From: Multifurca ochricompacta
Taxonomy: Eukaryota > Basidiomycota > Agaricomycetes > Russulales > Russulaceae
Direction: 5' to 3'
Assembly (NCBI GenBank): GCA_022496185.1
Contig: WTXG01000088.1
Span: forward strand, 1-64,000
Length of the DNA: 64,000 bases
The notes under the pieces were generated by a model. It saw only the letters and a list, made by a program, of their open reading frames with translations, did no database searches and was not told the origin of the DNA. The translations under genes and the position numbers were made by a program. This document shows, one piece after another, positions 44,504-55,901 of this stretch. Position 1 is the first letter of the stretch. The number at the start of each line of letters is the position of its first letter.

Positions 44504-45725
44504 TCAGGCATCAGAAACCAATAGCTTCAACGTTCGCTCGGGCTCATCCCAATGACCCTTAATTTCACATTGTCAGAATTAGAAGAAAGATTATCCAGCG
44601 TGATAACAATTCACTTACACAATGATTCGCACCACTCATGCGCACAATGGAATGCCTCCTTACCTGCTTCCCCAACTCCTTCGCCGACTCTATTTCCGCA
44701 TTGAATGACCAAATACCCCATGGCACTTGCCATAGAGAGCGGTCGCACCAAAAATACCTGAATTCCACATTGCACCATCCATCCTCAGTACCATCGGGAA
44801 CGAAAACTGCGGCCATGCGAAGTCGCTCGAAGAGCCCGCTTTTAAGACCATTTCGGAGAAGTAACATATCTACTCCATCAGGCAACGAAGGCGGTACGTA
44901 GAAGGCCAATTCAATGTCTTCAGCTGACATTGCAAGAATCGTAGGACGAGGGTCGTCCAATGCAGTACGTGACAGTGTTTCCAGTGTTTCACCATGCGTA
45001 TAATAACTTGTGACCCACAATGGAAACGATTTCATGTCGTCATCCTTGCCCTCGGGTAGATAGTAATACCCATCAGGAGCTGGATATCCCATGGCGATTG
45101 ACGGAGGATCTGGAAAGGTCCATTGCCATCTCAGGGCGATGTTTCCATGGTCTCACACCATAGTCACCGAAACGCACCATATGCAATGACTCGTCGGATG
45201 TACCTGCTTAGTTCAATATCATCTGCTTCGAAACTGGGAGCGTAAGCGAGGAACGTCGTCATGAATGCAGCGCCGAGCGACCAGCCCGCCAGAATGATGC
45301 TATTCGTAGGTAGATCCTCTGACCTCACGATCTCGCAAAGGAAGTCGTAAAGCTCTTTAGTACGTGCTTTCATGAAGAGGTTAGCATTCTCTGATGCCTC
45401 TGGGGTGTCATGTGTTGCGGAAGCAATGATAGCGTGGTCTTGGTCACTGAATGGATCAGAACCTGGATATCCACGTCTGTTGATGAGAATGACACGTGCG
45501 CCAACGACTTTTGCAAGTGGTAAAAAGTGCTTGAAAAACTCTGGGATGTAAAGAGACTTGAACCAAGGAGGTTGAAGAGAGTGAAAGAGGGAAAAATAAG
45601 CTACCTGCGGTCACTGAGAGACCATGTAACATAAGGAGTGTAGGATAATATTCTTGGTTGGTGAACGGAGGACCAGTGTCTAGGAAGGCAAATACACCGA
45701 GCTTTTTCCAGTTGTTGTTTGACAT
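44504..45725 (-). CDS. Alpha/beta hydrolase, basidiomycete-type, 4 exons
   Basis: Minus strand. ATG 45723-45725 starts NNWKKLGVFAFLDTGPP and reaches LLMLHG, the oxyanion-loop HG. After an intron, FFKHFLPLAKVVGARVILIN and RRGYPGSDPFSD follow, then the nucleophile elbow GWSLGAAFMTTFLA. An intron near 45110-45175 rejoins IAYDPPSIAMGYPAPDG. The distal part has FWCDRSLWQVPWG. A last intron leads to HWDEPERTLKLLVSDA with the catalytic His in the GANH..HWDEPE region, stop at 44504-44506. The substrate is unknown; it is a soluble esterase/lipase-like enzyme without signal peptide. The fold assignment is strong, the exact borders less so. Confidence 0.78.
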
Positions 45726-45812
45726 TGAGGGAAAAGGAATAGTTGGAGAGTATGAAAGAAATGAACACAGAGAACAATCACGAGTCCATGGCATCTGATT
45801 GTGGCGCGGGTC

Positions 45813-45991
45813 GATACCGGAGATGCCGGCCCAAACCAATAACGTTTAATCATTTATAAGATAGATACTGCGTTAGTTTAGAATCCAGTCTTCTACCACA
45901 AAGACTGAGGTTCTAAACTAATGCAGTATCTATCTTATAAATGATTAAACGCGTATAAGAGTTGTTGGTTCAGGCCGGCATCTCCGGTATC
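45813..45991. mobile_element. Palindromic MITE-like element (179 bp)
   Basis: Ends are GATACCGGAGATGCCGGCC and its reverse complement. An inner pair of arms (TTTAATCATTTATAAGATAG and complement) makes nearly the whole unit one hairpin around 45895. No clear target duplication. It lies 88 bp upstream of the start of the minus-strand hydrolase. Confidence 0.82.
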
Positions 45992-46022
45992 TAGCGTGTT
46001 GGCTGCTACTCCAACAGAACAG

Positions 46023-46308
46023 GTAGTGGGTAGGGCTAGGTGTCAGTGTTAGATGTCAGGTATGGAGGCGTGGCTGTAATTAGTATGAGGATGTGCTTGC
46101 TAGCGCGGTTGGTGGGGTTTCCGTGTGCCTTCCTCACGATATGCCAAACAAAACAAGCAGATAGAGAGATCGATCATGATGTCCATGTCATGTACTTTTA
46201 ACTTCACTCTCATGTGCCATACAGCTGCTGTGGCAGAGGAGAACCTCCCTCACTTTTAGCAGTAGCAAAAGAAGTGGGATTCAGAATTATTATGCGGACT
46301 GTGAGTCC
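46023..46308 (+). repeat. Dispersed repeat, copy 2
   Basis: Same blocks as 42262-42425 with an internal insertion (about 46060-46190). It is cut on the right by the TAGGGTTGC terminus at 46309. Confidence 0.6.
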
Positions 46309-46650
46309 TAGGGTTGCAGAAAATATTCAAGGCCAGTAATTTACTGGTAATTTACAGAGGGTCTGATGAGAACGTGGTAATTTACAGTAAAAAATTCCAT
46401 GTAATGTTTTCAATTATAATTCCATATCAAGAAGTCATTGTCTAGGGGCTCTCCAGGAGCTTCTGGAGGGTTAGGAGCAGCCACAGAAGTGTCACTTGAT
46501 GGTTCATCAGAAAGAACTGCTGCAAGACACCAAGATGACAGATCAATGGTTAGTGAGACCTCAAGAGAATGTTCAGGATGGAACATCTCAAGATTCGGCT
46601 CATCCAACCAACTATCATCCTTGTTGTCATGGTAGTGAATGCAATTCACC
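46309..46650 (-). mobile_element. Transposon end with acidic C-terminal-like ORF fragment, minus orientation
   Basis: Begins at the terminus TAGGGTTGCAGAAAATATTC. A minus-strand frame at 46410-46640 reads DDSWLDEPNLEMFHP... and ends close to the terminus. An inverted relative lies at 55436-55799 ending TTTCTGCAACCCTA. The TAGGG-type terminus suggests a hAT-like element, but no 8-bp duplication is found. Confidence 0.5.
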
Positions 46651-46704
46651 CAAGAGATTGTGCCGAATCACGTGATGTAAAGTAAACAACATTGAACCAA
46701 GATA

Positions 46705-46890
46705 GCAGTACAGAGGTTCCGGGATAGCGGTTCAACACGTGATGTAAAGTAAACAATGGCAAATTCTGTTGAACCAAGATACCGGTACAGAGAGCTCACC
46801 CAACTCTCCCCCACCGCTGACATCCCTAAAGTGGTAATCTTGTCACACAACTGTGATTTGTAATAATATTTATTTTAAAAATGAAGTTAT
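46705..46890 (+). repeat. 186-bp inverted repeat, left arm
   Basis: Pairs with 54901-55086 in inverse orientation with few mismatches. The two arms enclose the autonomous hAT element and about 850 bp of other sequence. Confidence 0.88.
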
Positions 46891-47699
46891 CGTTGATCAA
46901 CAAAAAAACATTACAAATCAAAGTCATGTGACATATAGACAAACGTTTTCAACCTAATGAAAGACCGGCTCTGCTCATGCGACCACCTCACCCCCCTCAC
47001 CTTCCCTCATGCACTCCTACACCCCCTCTACTCCGATTGTCGACAGGATCTCCAATTCCTGCCTGACTGAGCTCTGGAACTTGACCCACTTCCATGGCAC
47101 ATACTCTTCACTTGCAAACCTTACATTGAGGATTTTCTCACCTTTATCCAGGACATGTGGGCCTTCACATGGCCTCCTTTGGCAAGATGACCTTGTGAGC
47201 TGGATTAAGTCTGAGTTGGTGACATTGGGTAGTATGGGTAGGTTCACCTTTCTTCTCCAACACATGGGCTCTGTTCCCCTCTCCACTCCTTCTCTATTAC
47301 ACACTGTCTCTCTTGTTTCCCCTCTACCAAGAGGTTTTGCATATGGTGGTTCCCACCCTTCACTCATGTTCACAACAGTAGTTACTATGTACTGGTAGTA
47401 GCTGTGTGATTTGGGCAAGGTCCTGAAGCACAAATAAAATCTAATCTTGTACCTTTACACTTACTGCACAAGACTTGTGACCACTGTCAAAAGTAAGATA
47501 CATGTAGGAAAAATAAGAAGACCCAAAGAGTTCATGAGAGTGAGAAAAGGAAGCACCAGGTCCAATTCTGGGACCACTGTATGCTCCAGTGCTGGAACAA
47601 GAGGGTGGGTGGCTCATTCTTGAGGCTAGCAAGAATGTGTGAGAAGTGCCAAAGTTCTTATCTAATCCTTATCTGATCTTATTCCAACTGATTTGTAAT
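46891..47699. repeat. Target region of the hAT element, with a dispersed repeat
   Basis: 46980-47450 is related to 43850-44240 (see there). A minus frame at 47017-47433 is open but not recognised. TTTGTAAT at 47692-47699 is the target duplication of the hAT element. Confidence 0.5.
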
Positions 47700-47922
47700 T
47701 AGTGTTTAAAAGTCCAGTCCATTGGACCGAAAAAAGACCGCAAACCGGACCGGACCGGACTGGTGGCAACCGGACCACTGGTTGCGGTTGCCCCAAAGTC
47801 ATCACACATGCGGTCTGCAGTCCATCAACAATATATCATTTTAAAAAACCGTCTAAAGACCGGTTGCAACCGGTCTTAGACTGGACTTTGGTTGCTTCAA
47901 GCTAAGCTATTATATTCAAAAT

Positions 47923-50900
47923 ATGTACTACAGATCTTCTACATTTAGGTGCTATGTACAAGATACGATACAACAAAACTTGGGTGTGATACTCTTACAA
48001 AGACAAACAAATGTAAGCACTATTTATTTGTCAATTGAACAACTGGACGCGTTCAACCATGAAGCCTATAAAGCCAACCTCAGTGAAGGCCCACTGAAGA
48101 AGAACTCACCTGCACCGAAAACCTGTGCTCATGCTCCAAAAGGCAAGGCAAAGAAGACCATCCACAAAAAAAGGAAAGTTTCTGATGAAAGCAGTGATGA
48201 AGAAGAGTCATCCAAATCCAGTGACAACAAGCCCGCACCAAAAAGAAAACCAAGGAAACAGTCAAAATATCAGAATGCTGTAGAGGATATCACAGATGAC
48301 AAGTCAGAAGGTGATGGAGTTGAAGTTGTCAATGACGAATCAGAGGAGGATGACTCGGACATGCAGTGGACACCTGCAGATAATGACATTTGTGTTACTA
48401 TTATCCTTCATTCAAATGGCCTTCTTACAAGTAACAGAACGATGATGGCAAACTTGATGAACAACATTGTAGTGAAATCCCTGTGAGACTGAAGGTGAAA
48501 GCCGACTCCTCAAAAGATATCAGATTACTGTTCTCGGACCACTCAACAGTCAACTTCAAGAAGCGGGATGGTACCAATGAGACTGTGAGAGGGCGGTGGT
48601 GCAACATCTGCAGGTAAGTCCCATGCCCACACAATGAGAGAACCATTATACTCACAAAGATACAGAGAAGATGCAGAATTGATTAAATGCGAGGGAATGC
48701 AGAAGGCATTCTTCAAGGGAAGTAACTCCTCATGCCGCCAGCATGCACGGCTGCACTGGAAAGTCTATGAGAGGAGATGTAAGGAGACTGACACACCTAT
48801 TCACCACTGGGCAATACCCGTTCACTCTGGAAGGCACAGGAGGAAAAGAAACAGATGAAGGGGAAGCAGCCAACATTGGATATGGCTTTTGAGAAAGTAA
48901 CCGCAGGTCCAAAAGCATTCACACAGGGTGGTATTCTGAACGCAGTCTCGAAGTTTGTGGCATGCGATGATCAGGTAAGTTTTCACAATCTTCAGGAAAT
49001 GGTTGAAGTGTGTTGAATGTTGCTCCAAGTCCCTAGCTGTTGCTAATAAAGCTTCGTTCCGTAACTGTTTGGTAGCAATGAGACCACAGTCAAAGACAAA
49101 GGATTTACCAAGTACTCACGATGTCACAAGATACATCCACAATCAGTTTGTCAATCGCTTGGAAGAGCTGAAGAGAGATATTCTTGTAAGTTACAATACA
49201 TGACAATTACAACAAAGACTTACGAAGGAAAACAGGCAGCACCAGGGAAAATCTCAAGCACTGCAGATGGATGGTCTGCAGACACTACAAAAGTGGCCTT
49301 CTTGGGGATGACTGCACACTGGATCGATGTCAAGGATGCAAAGTGGAAGATGAGATCAGAGGTTGTGGGATTCAAGGCTATATCAGGGGATCATGGTGGG
49401 GACAACCTTGGGCGTTATTTCATGGGGCTGTGTGACCGTGTGGGGATCTGTAATCAGAATAAATCCAAGGTAAGCATGTCCTCGATGCAATTAACTACTT
49501 TACATTGATTCTCGCTCAGCTTTCTACCATAACGCTAGACAATGCATCAACGAATGACAAGATCTGTTCAACGCTCGAGGATTTGCATCAACGTCGACAG
49601 CTCAACCACTGGGATGCGTTCACCAGCCAACTCCGTGAGTGTTTCACATTTACCAAGACTTGCCCACATTCTCACCTTTTTTCAGTTGTCTTGAGCATGT
49701 CGTCAATCTAGCCAATATCGATATCATGTCACACATCACCAAGATTGCTGCTGTGGAGACAGCCACTGCCATATGGGAATTTGATCCCGAGGTACCTGCT
49801 AACCGTGTGTTGAATGGATCTTTGGATGTTATTACTGCTATCCGCACTCTTGCCATTAAGGTATGCTACTGTCCTATCATCTCCAAGACAATGCTCTATT
49901 CCTATCTGTTCAATTCCAGATTCAGTCATCTGGACAGCGTATTGAATGCTTCCAGAGATATCAACTTGAGTGTGGCATTTCACATCCACGCAAGATCCCT
50001 CTCCACAGCAATATTCGATGGGGATCAGCATTTCTCATGTTGGACTGCTCTTATGCCCTTCGACAGGTGAGTACTTGTATATTTAATAGTTCTTCTCTTT
50101 TTGACAAGTGATGACAGCCAATCAATCGGTTCATTGTATCTGCTGATGAACGTTTCGGCAACATCACAACCATCAGAAAGGGTGGACAGATCATCAAGCA
50201 CATCCCATGGTCAGCATTCAAACTATCTGAAGATGATTGGAGCCGAGTATGCGATGTGAAGAATATCTTAGCAGTGCGTGTTTACAAATCTATGTACTTC
50301 CCACTACTGACCACTAGTCCAGGATTCGAGGGCCATCCAGCACTACTTCTCCCCTGAGCGGCAGCCAACCTTGTGGCGTGCCCTTCCAGCAATTGAGGAA
50401 CTACAGACAGCCTGGGAAACAAAAGGCGATGATGTGCGATATGCTGCATACAGGCCTGCAATTACCGATGGGCTAAACAAGCTGAACAAGTACTATTCTC
50501 GATTCGATGAGAAACCTTACTATGTGCTCTCATTACGTATGTGAACAGATCTCTTAGTGACACAGCATTCAATTCCATCCTATAGTTCTCCATCCATACT
50601 ACAAACTCCAGTACATCAAGTTAGCTTGGGGAGGAGAGGAGGAACAGGCTGAGGATCGTGCAGCAGGAAACTGGGATGCAAAAAACTGGCAAGACGAGGC
50701 CCAGAAGATTCTTGAAACAACGGTATGTGTAATGCCCTATATCTTCCCAAAATCCACTGACACTACTCTTACAGATGGAAGCCTACTGGAAGACACGACC
50801 TAGAGCACCAACGGTAATGATGCCAACCACTACCCCAGAGTCTTCTGGTACCAGAAGTTTGCCGACCACATCCTTTCTTTCTGAGTTCGACAAACATCGC

Positions 50901-51388
50901 CAGATGCTTCTGACACAGGAGGGGGATGAAGGGTGGGCTGCTGAACTACGACGATATCTCAAGGATGTTCCTGCGGATGTCACCAAGGAGACAGACATTG
51001 TGGAATGGTGGCAGGTTTGTGGGCAATTCACTGATTTTCTACCTATCTATCTAAGGTACAATTTCAGGATCATTGTCAGCTTTTTCCAACACTCGCATGG
51101 ATTGCACTTGATGTCCTCCCCTGTCAGGCATCATCTGTACCCTGTGAGCGACTTTTTTCAGCAAGTAAACAAACTGCCGAGGAGCGCCGTTCACGTTTGG
51201 GCGCAGGACGATTTGAAGAACTTCAGATAATGAAGTTCGCATGGCGTAACACAATCACTGACCTTGCTGCATGGAACTCTGCTGAGGTAGAGGAGGTGGA
51301 CCTCAAGTGTTATGCGGATCTTTTAGAGGCAGATGCCATGCTTGCTGAATTCGATAAGTATGCAGATGACATGGTTGTAGATTGTTGA
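47923..51388 (+). CDS. hAT transposase, multi-exon, apparently near-complete
   Basis: Acidic/basic N-terminus (47923-48478) with a possible nuclear signal (KKTIHKKRKV). BED-type zinc finger: WCNIC in the exon ending ~48614 and CRQHARLH near 48735. Further exons give the RNase H-like catalytic core: first Asp in STADGWSADTTKVAF (~49259), second in ITLDNASTND (~49535), the CLEHVVNLAN site (~49690), LHSNIRWGSA (~50005), RFIVSADERFGNI, then HPYYKLQYIKLAWG and KNWQDEAQKILE. The C-terminal dimerisation region has VPCERLFSASKQTAEERRSRL (in short: CERLFSASK) and ends at TGA 51386-51388. Exons are joined by short GT-AG introns. No stop was found inside the conserved exons I could place. It would cut and paste this element and the related short element at 62575. 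Confidence 0.88.
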
Positions 51389-51414
51389 ATAAACTTTATT
51401 ATGACTACATTAGA

Positions 51415-52075
51415 TTAGAAGTAGCCATCGCAGTAGAGTAGAACGTTAAGACGTTCTAATATAATTATGCTTGTGTTTCTATCTGATGACTGTGGCCTGG
51501 ATGTGGGATTGAGCCATCTGTGAAGCGTGAGAACATCCACTTCGGGTTCGGGTGCAACTGCCACCGCGTGTATGTGTTCAACTTCATACAGCCCATTGGG
51601 GCTCATGCTGATTTTGCCCAATCTCCTTTTGTATTTTTGATCTTGCAATCCTGGCCTTCAAAGGAAACAGTAACAAGTGTTTTCAATACATCCAATGGAT
51701 ACAATGGTGAGTCTAATTTCAGGTGCGTATGGGGCGTCTCTGAGAATAACTGGTGTGGTCTTCAGCCCATTCGGCACCTCGATTTGAAGATTGCCAGTCC
51801 CGATGGCATAGAAGACTCGTTTGTCGGCTGCAGTGATAGCTCTGGGTGGAATGGATCGATAAGAAGTGAAACATTGGAGGAATGGGGAGATGTGTTGTGA
51901 AGTGCCAGAGTCATAAAGCTCGGTTTCAGTGGTAAGTTCTGCACTTGCTGTGTCATGTACTGATATGTTTTGTAGATTGCTTTGATCTTGCATTGTCTCG
52001 AGGGCACACACATACGCTGACACGTAAAGTGGTAGAGCATTGCCACCCATCAAACGTCCGCACCTCAAGATCACA
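51415..52075 (-). pseudogene. Copia protease-region fragment inside the hAT element
   Basis: A minus-strand frame reads TETELYDSGTSQHISPFLQC, then RAITAADKRVFYAIGTGN and VPNGLKTTPVILRDAPYAPE, the copia protease with its DSGTS active site and downstream region. Gag, integrase and RT are missing on either side. A gag N-terminus of the same orientation is at 54119-54290, so both may be pieces of one relic. Confidence 0.75.
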
Positions 52076-52960
52076 CTACTACACCCCCCTGAGTCACCCC
52101 CATGGCGGATGGTGGTCCGACTCAGGCTGCCTGCTCAAGGGAAAGGGAAGGAAAATGAGGACAACAGTGACAAGGAACCAGCAAAAGGTTTATTTGATGA
52201 TATTCTCACCCCCGAGGACAGAGATACATCAAAGACTGTGATAATGCATTCAGACAAACTCAGGTTCGAGCGAAGTCGACAAGTGACGGAGGTGAGTTTC
52301 ATTCGATCAGATTAACGAAGTCGCACTCCTTATTACTCTCTCAGATCAAGCTCAATCCACCCCAACCAAAACCCACCCCCATAGCCCCCAAGATCCCTAT
52401 TGCTGGCCCATCAAATCGACCGCTTCAATCAAATGTCACGATAGCCCAACGCAGCCTTCGAATTCAGCGCACTCCATCTCTCCCACACCTTCAACTCCCA
52501 GGCCTTCACCTACCACAGCACACTCGACGGGCGTTTGGATACACACCATTCGCTTTGGAGAGTACGACATTCAGACGTGGTACGATGCACCCTTCCCAGA
52601 AGAGTATGCAAATATTCCGGATGGACGCTTGTGGATCTGAATTTTGCCTGAAGTACAATAAGAGTCAGTTTGGTGCATCGAGGCACGGTGTATGCCTTCA
52701 CACTTTTGATGGCATGTGTGGAAAGCTGACGCTTCTTTGTAGTTGAAATGCAAGGCACGTCATCCACCAGGGGACGAGATCCAGGGATGGAAGTGTATCA
52801 ATATTTGAGGTCGATGGGAGGCGGAACAAGGTATGCTTCTTCAATACGGTGTCGGGATGCAACAGGATGCAATTAACATGTTCATTTACCAGGCCTCCAT
52901 CCAAGCCACTTCCACTTTCAACTTGATGGTGAGTCTCAACTTGTTGCACTATTGACCGTC
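52035..52960 (+). pseudogene. Gene fragment resembling a MYST histone acetyltransferase N-terminal region, introns kept
   Basis: A frame with SDKLRFERSRQVTE ends at a GT-AG intron (52291-52345). It resumes as IKLNPPQPKPTPIAPK, and in a shifted frame gives IRFGEYDIQTWYDAPFPEEY, then EFCLKYNKSQFGASRH. A second intron (52688-52742) joins to LKCKARHPPGDEIQ and DGSVSIFEVDGRRNK, then a donor GTATGC. This order matches the MYST start (FG.Y.I.TWY.SP.P.EY, C2HC finger, RHPPGDEIYR, SVFEVDG). The acetyltransferase catalytic part (YCQNLCLL onward) is absent. At least two frame breaks, near the WI/EFC and EIQ/RDG junctions. A captured host fragment is inferred. Confidence 0.65.
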
Positions 52961-53339
52961 ACGTCAAGTCAATCTGACTGCGCCATCCATCCATCTCTCC
53001 CACTGTTCGCCTGCCCCCCTCTAACGCCAATCCTTCCTACAGTCGCACCACGCCTCGGACACTGCCCATCCCTCTTCCCAGTATTCTGTTCTTTCTTTTT
53101 CTTATCATGAGCACTGCCCTCATCACTGCCAAGCAGGATTGACACCCAGGGTCTTCTTGATCGCGCCTTTCCCCTCCCTACCTATTCTTCCCACCCTTCA
53201 GCCCCGATGGGCTCACAATCATCTTCTCAACCACGAAGTTATTCTTTTTGCACTCTTCTGAAAGAGTCTTCACACATCCACTATGTGTCCTCCAGTACGT
53301 TCTAACCCAAAGGTTTCATGTCATTAATCTTATTGAATT

Positions 53340-53990
53340 TTACTACTGCAGTCCGCAGTTCAACCCTTGTTTCCTGTCTTTGCTCACCGTCGCTCCCGAC
53401 CGTCTGCTCCAGCGGCGCAACAGCTCAAATTCTGCAACGTTGCTCTTTCTCTTCTTGACCAGTCTTCCTTTCGTACCCCACAGTCCGTTCTTGACCTTGA
53501 AACTATCATACCTACTCAGCCTGAGACAAGCATTTTCGGGAGTGATGGTGCAACAGCCGATTCATCGAAACCAGTCGATGCTCCACTCGCTTCTTTGATC
53601 TGCCATGGAAGCACAAGTACACTCTCATGCAAAAGCTTCCTTCTGGCAACTGGTGGACATCTCTCAACTCTGACACTACTTCTCTTTCAGGCGATGGATC
53701 GGAACTCAAGAATCTACATACTGCCAATGCAGAGCTTGTTGCCATCTTACCTTCAGCGCCTGTACCAGAAGCTTCAGGATCTTCCACCCCAACATTGGGG
53801 TCCCTTTCAAGGAAGTTGCATACTAAAAGCCTACACTACCTGGCCCACGACACCTCAGCGCTGGCTTGTTTCTGGATTATGGCCCTAACGCTAGCTATCA
53901 CAATCACCACGGCCACGCCCATCACCAGCCTCAACCTCATGCACATGCATACGGGCCCTCGCGCCTGAGCTTCACCGTGCGCCCGCACCT
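53340..53990 (+). pseudogene. Unidentified host-gene-like exon fragments inside the hAT element
   Basis: After an acceptor-like ctactgcag, the sequence reads PVFAHRRSRPSAPAAQQL and LDLETIIPTQPE. In another frame it reads KYTLMQKLPSGNWWTSLNSD and AELVAILPSAPVPEASGSS. In a third it reads LSAGLFLDYGPNASYHNHHG. Codon-like composition and frame changes suggest a decayed multi-exon gene piece. I could not name it. Confidence 0.4.
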
Positions 53991-54118
53991 GTGCCACTTG
54001 CCATAGGCGACTGGCCAGGGCGCCACTTTTCCTTTATTTGTCAGTTCACTAACATGTGTCTTCTTTTCCTTTTTATGTCTCGCTTTTCCCTTTTGTGTGC
54101 ATGAGGTGTAGCATTTGA

Positions 54119-54290
54119 CTAGCTCCACACATTGGTGTAAGTGGCTGTTATCATGGCACTTGTACTGATTTTGGATAGCCCCTTCGTGTTGAAAGTCCAC
54201 TTCATGCAGTCCCAGTAAGTGATCCAGTTGGATCCATCTGCTGCTAACTTTGTCAAGGTGATCTTCATGTTGTCAGCCATAGTGTGAAAA
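54119..54290 (-). pseudogene. Copia gag N-terminal fragment inside the hAT element
   Basis: Minus-strand ATG at 54290 gives NMKITLTKLAADGSNWITYW, the usual copia Gag start, and stops after 57 residues at the edge of the captured segment. Confidence 0.65.
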
Positions 54291-54900
54291 GAGGGTGGTG
54301 CAGATAATAAATGCAGGGTATGTTTTTGAGGTTTCATCTTTGGTCTTTTGCATTGATTTAATTGGTGACACCAGGGCCATAACCTGATAGGATTATAGAT
54401 GCAAAAGAAGATGAGCAGGGATGTGTGAGAGGTGGAAGTGGAAGCAAAGCAAGACTGTTGTTGATACAAGTAAACTTAGAGGTTTTTTATACAATTTATG
54501 CTACAATAGGAGTCCTTCTAAAATATCATGAAGTTGTGCTTGCATACTAGTGAAAATGATGGAGAAATGAAAATGTTGTACAGTAATAGTAATAGGAGTC
54601 AAAAGGAATAATAGAATGTAATGCAAGCATTGCAAGTGTCTGTCTGGGAACCGACCTCTGACCGGTTCTGAACTGGTCATGTGAGAACCGGTTGGAACCG
54701 GTTGTTGGACCGAAAGTGAACCGCTATAGACCGGTCCTAAGAAGTCCAGTCTGCAGTTGGTCTATATTTGAGTTACTATAGACCGGTTGCCAGTCCGGTC
54801 CACATGAAATTTATTGAAAAAACCGGACTGGACCGGACTTTTAAACACTATTTGTAATGATATTTTGTCCCTTTCTAAAATACATATTCAACGATAAATG

Positions 54901-55086
54901 ATAACTTCCTTTTTAAAATAAATATTATTACAAATCACAGTTGTGTGACAAGATTACCACTTTAGGGATGTCAGTGGTGGGGGAGAGTTGGGTGAGCTCT
55001 CTGTACTGGTATCTTGGTTCAACAGAATTTGCCATTGTTTACTTTACATCACGTGTTGAACTGCTATCCCGGAACCTCTGTACTGC
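54901..55086 (-). repeat. 186-bp inverted repeat, right arm
   Basis: Inverted copy of 46705-46890. Confidence 0.88.
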
Positions 55087-55435
55087 GGAAAAAATAGGTA
55101 CTTTTTTACGAACCCATTATTTACCGGTAATTTACTGGGTCGCTGTGGGAGTAGTAATTTACCAGGTCACGTGCCAACGTGACTAATATATGAGTTAACT
55201 AAACTAAATATATGAGCGAGCTGTTGAGCCGGGAATGGATCAGGGTAAGCTGGACCGGAGGTGACTGGTGTTGCCGGTGCATTGTAATATACTTACTAAC
55301 ATTCCACTTGTTTATTATGATTAAGATACAATCCTTATGACCATAGCACAGCATGCTCTTTACAGTATTTAAAGACAGTACTTCTGTAGCTTGCACTTCA
55401 GTTTTGACTCAAGAACACTTTTCAAAGTCAGATGG
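55087..55435. repeat. Repeat mosaic between inverted-repeat arm and transposon end
   Basis: Contains TTTACCGGTAATTTACTGG-type words also present near 46350 and 55720, and at 55295-55410 a segment shared with 16230-16345. No gene. Confidence 0.45.
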
Positions 55436-55901
55436 CAAACTGGATGAGAATCCAGATGATGATAAGGATGATAGTTGGTTGGATGAGCCAAATCTTGAGA
55501 TGTTCCATCCTGATCTCTTGAGGTCTCATGAACCATTGATCTGTCATCTCAGTGTCTTGCAGCAGCTCTTTCTGATGAACCATCAAGTGACATTTCTGTG
55601 GCTGCTCCTATCCCTCCAGAAGCTCTTGGAGAGCCCCTAGACAACGACTTCTCGATGGAAATGGAATTATATTGAAAACATCATGTGAAAGTATCACGTG
55701 GATTTTTTACCGGTAAATTACAGTAAATTACCACCTTCCCATCAGACCCTCTGTAAATTACCAGTAAAATATTGGCCTCGAATATTTTCTGCAACCCTAA
55801 TCTTGGTTCAATGTTGTTTACTTTACATCATGTGATTCGGCACAATTTGTTGGGCAAATTGCATCCAGTGTCATTCAGATTCTCATCCAGTTTGCCATCT
55901 G
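55436..55901 (+). mobile_element. Transposon end with acidic ORF fragment, plus orientation, plus start of a second copy
   Basis: 55436-55640 encodes the same DDSWLDEPNLEMFHP segment as 46410-46640, with a frame change, and the terminus TTTCTGCAACCCTA ends at 55799. From 55800 the sequence ATCTTGGTTCAATGTTG restarts material that lies internally in the left copy (46655-46705), so two partial copies are joined. It is cut by the Ty3 LTR at 55902. Confidence 0.5.

Larger units (their letters stand above)
47700..54850 (+). mobile_element. hAT transposon, 7,151 bp, with 8-bp target duplication TTTGTAAT
   Basis: Terminal inverted repeats TAGTGTTTAAAAGTCC / GGACTTTTAAACACTA, bordered by TTTGTAAT at 47692-47699 and 54851-54858. 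An 8-bp duplication and TAGTG-type ends are diagnostic of hAT. Subterminal regions are full of CCGGT/ACCGG words at both ends. The left half encodes the transposase, and the right 3.4 kb holds a copia relic and host-gene-like fragments. The perfect duplication indicates a fairly recent insertion. Confidence 0.95.

Noticed and set aside
47017..47433. 138-codon minus-strand ORF
   Set aside because: Lies in a dispersed repeat whose relative at 43.9 kb does not keep the frame.
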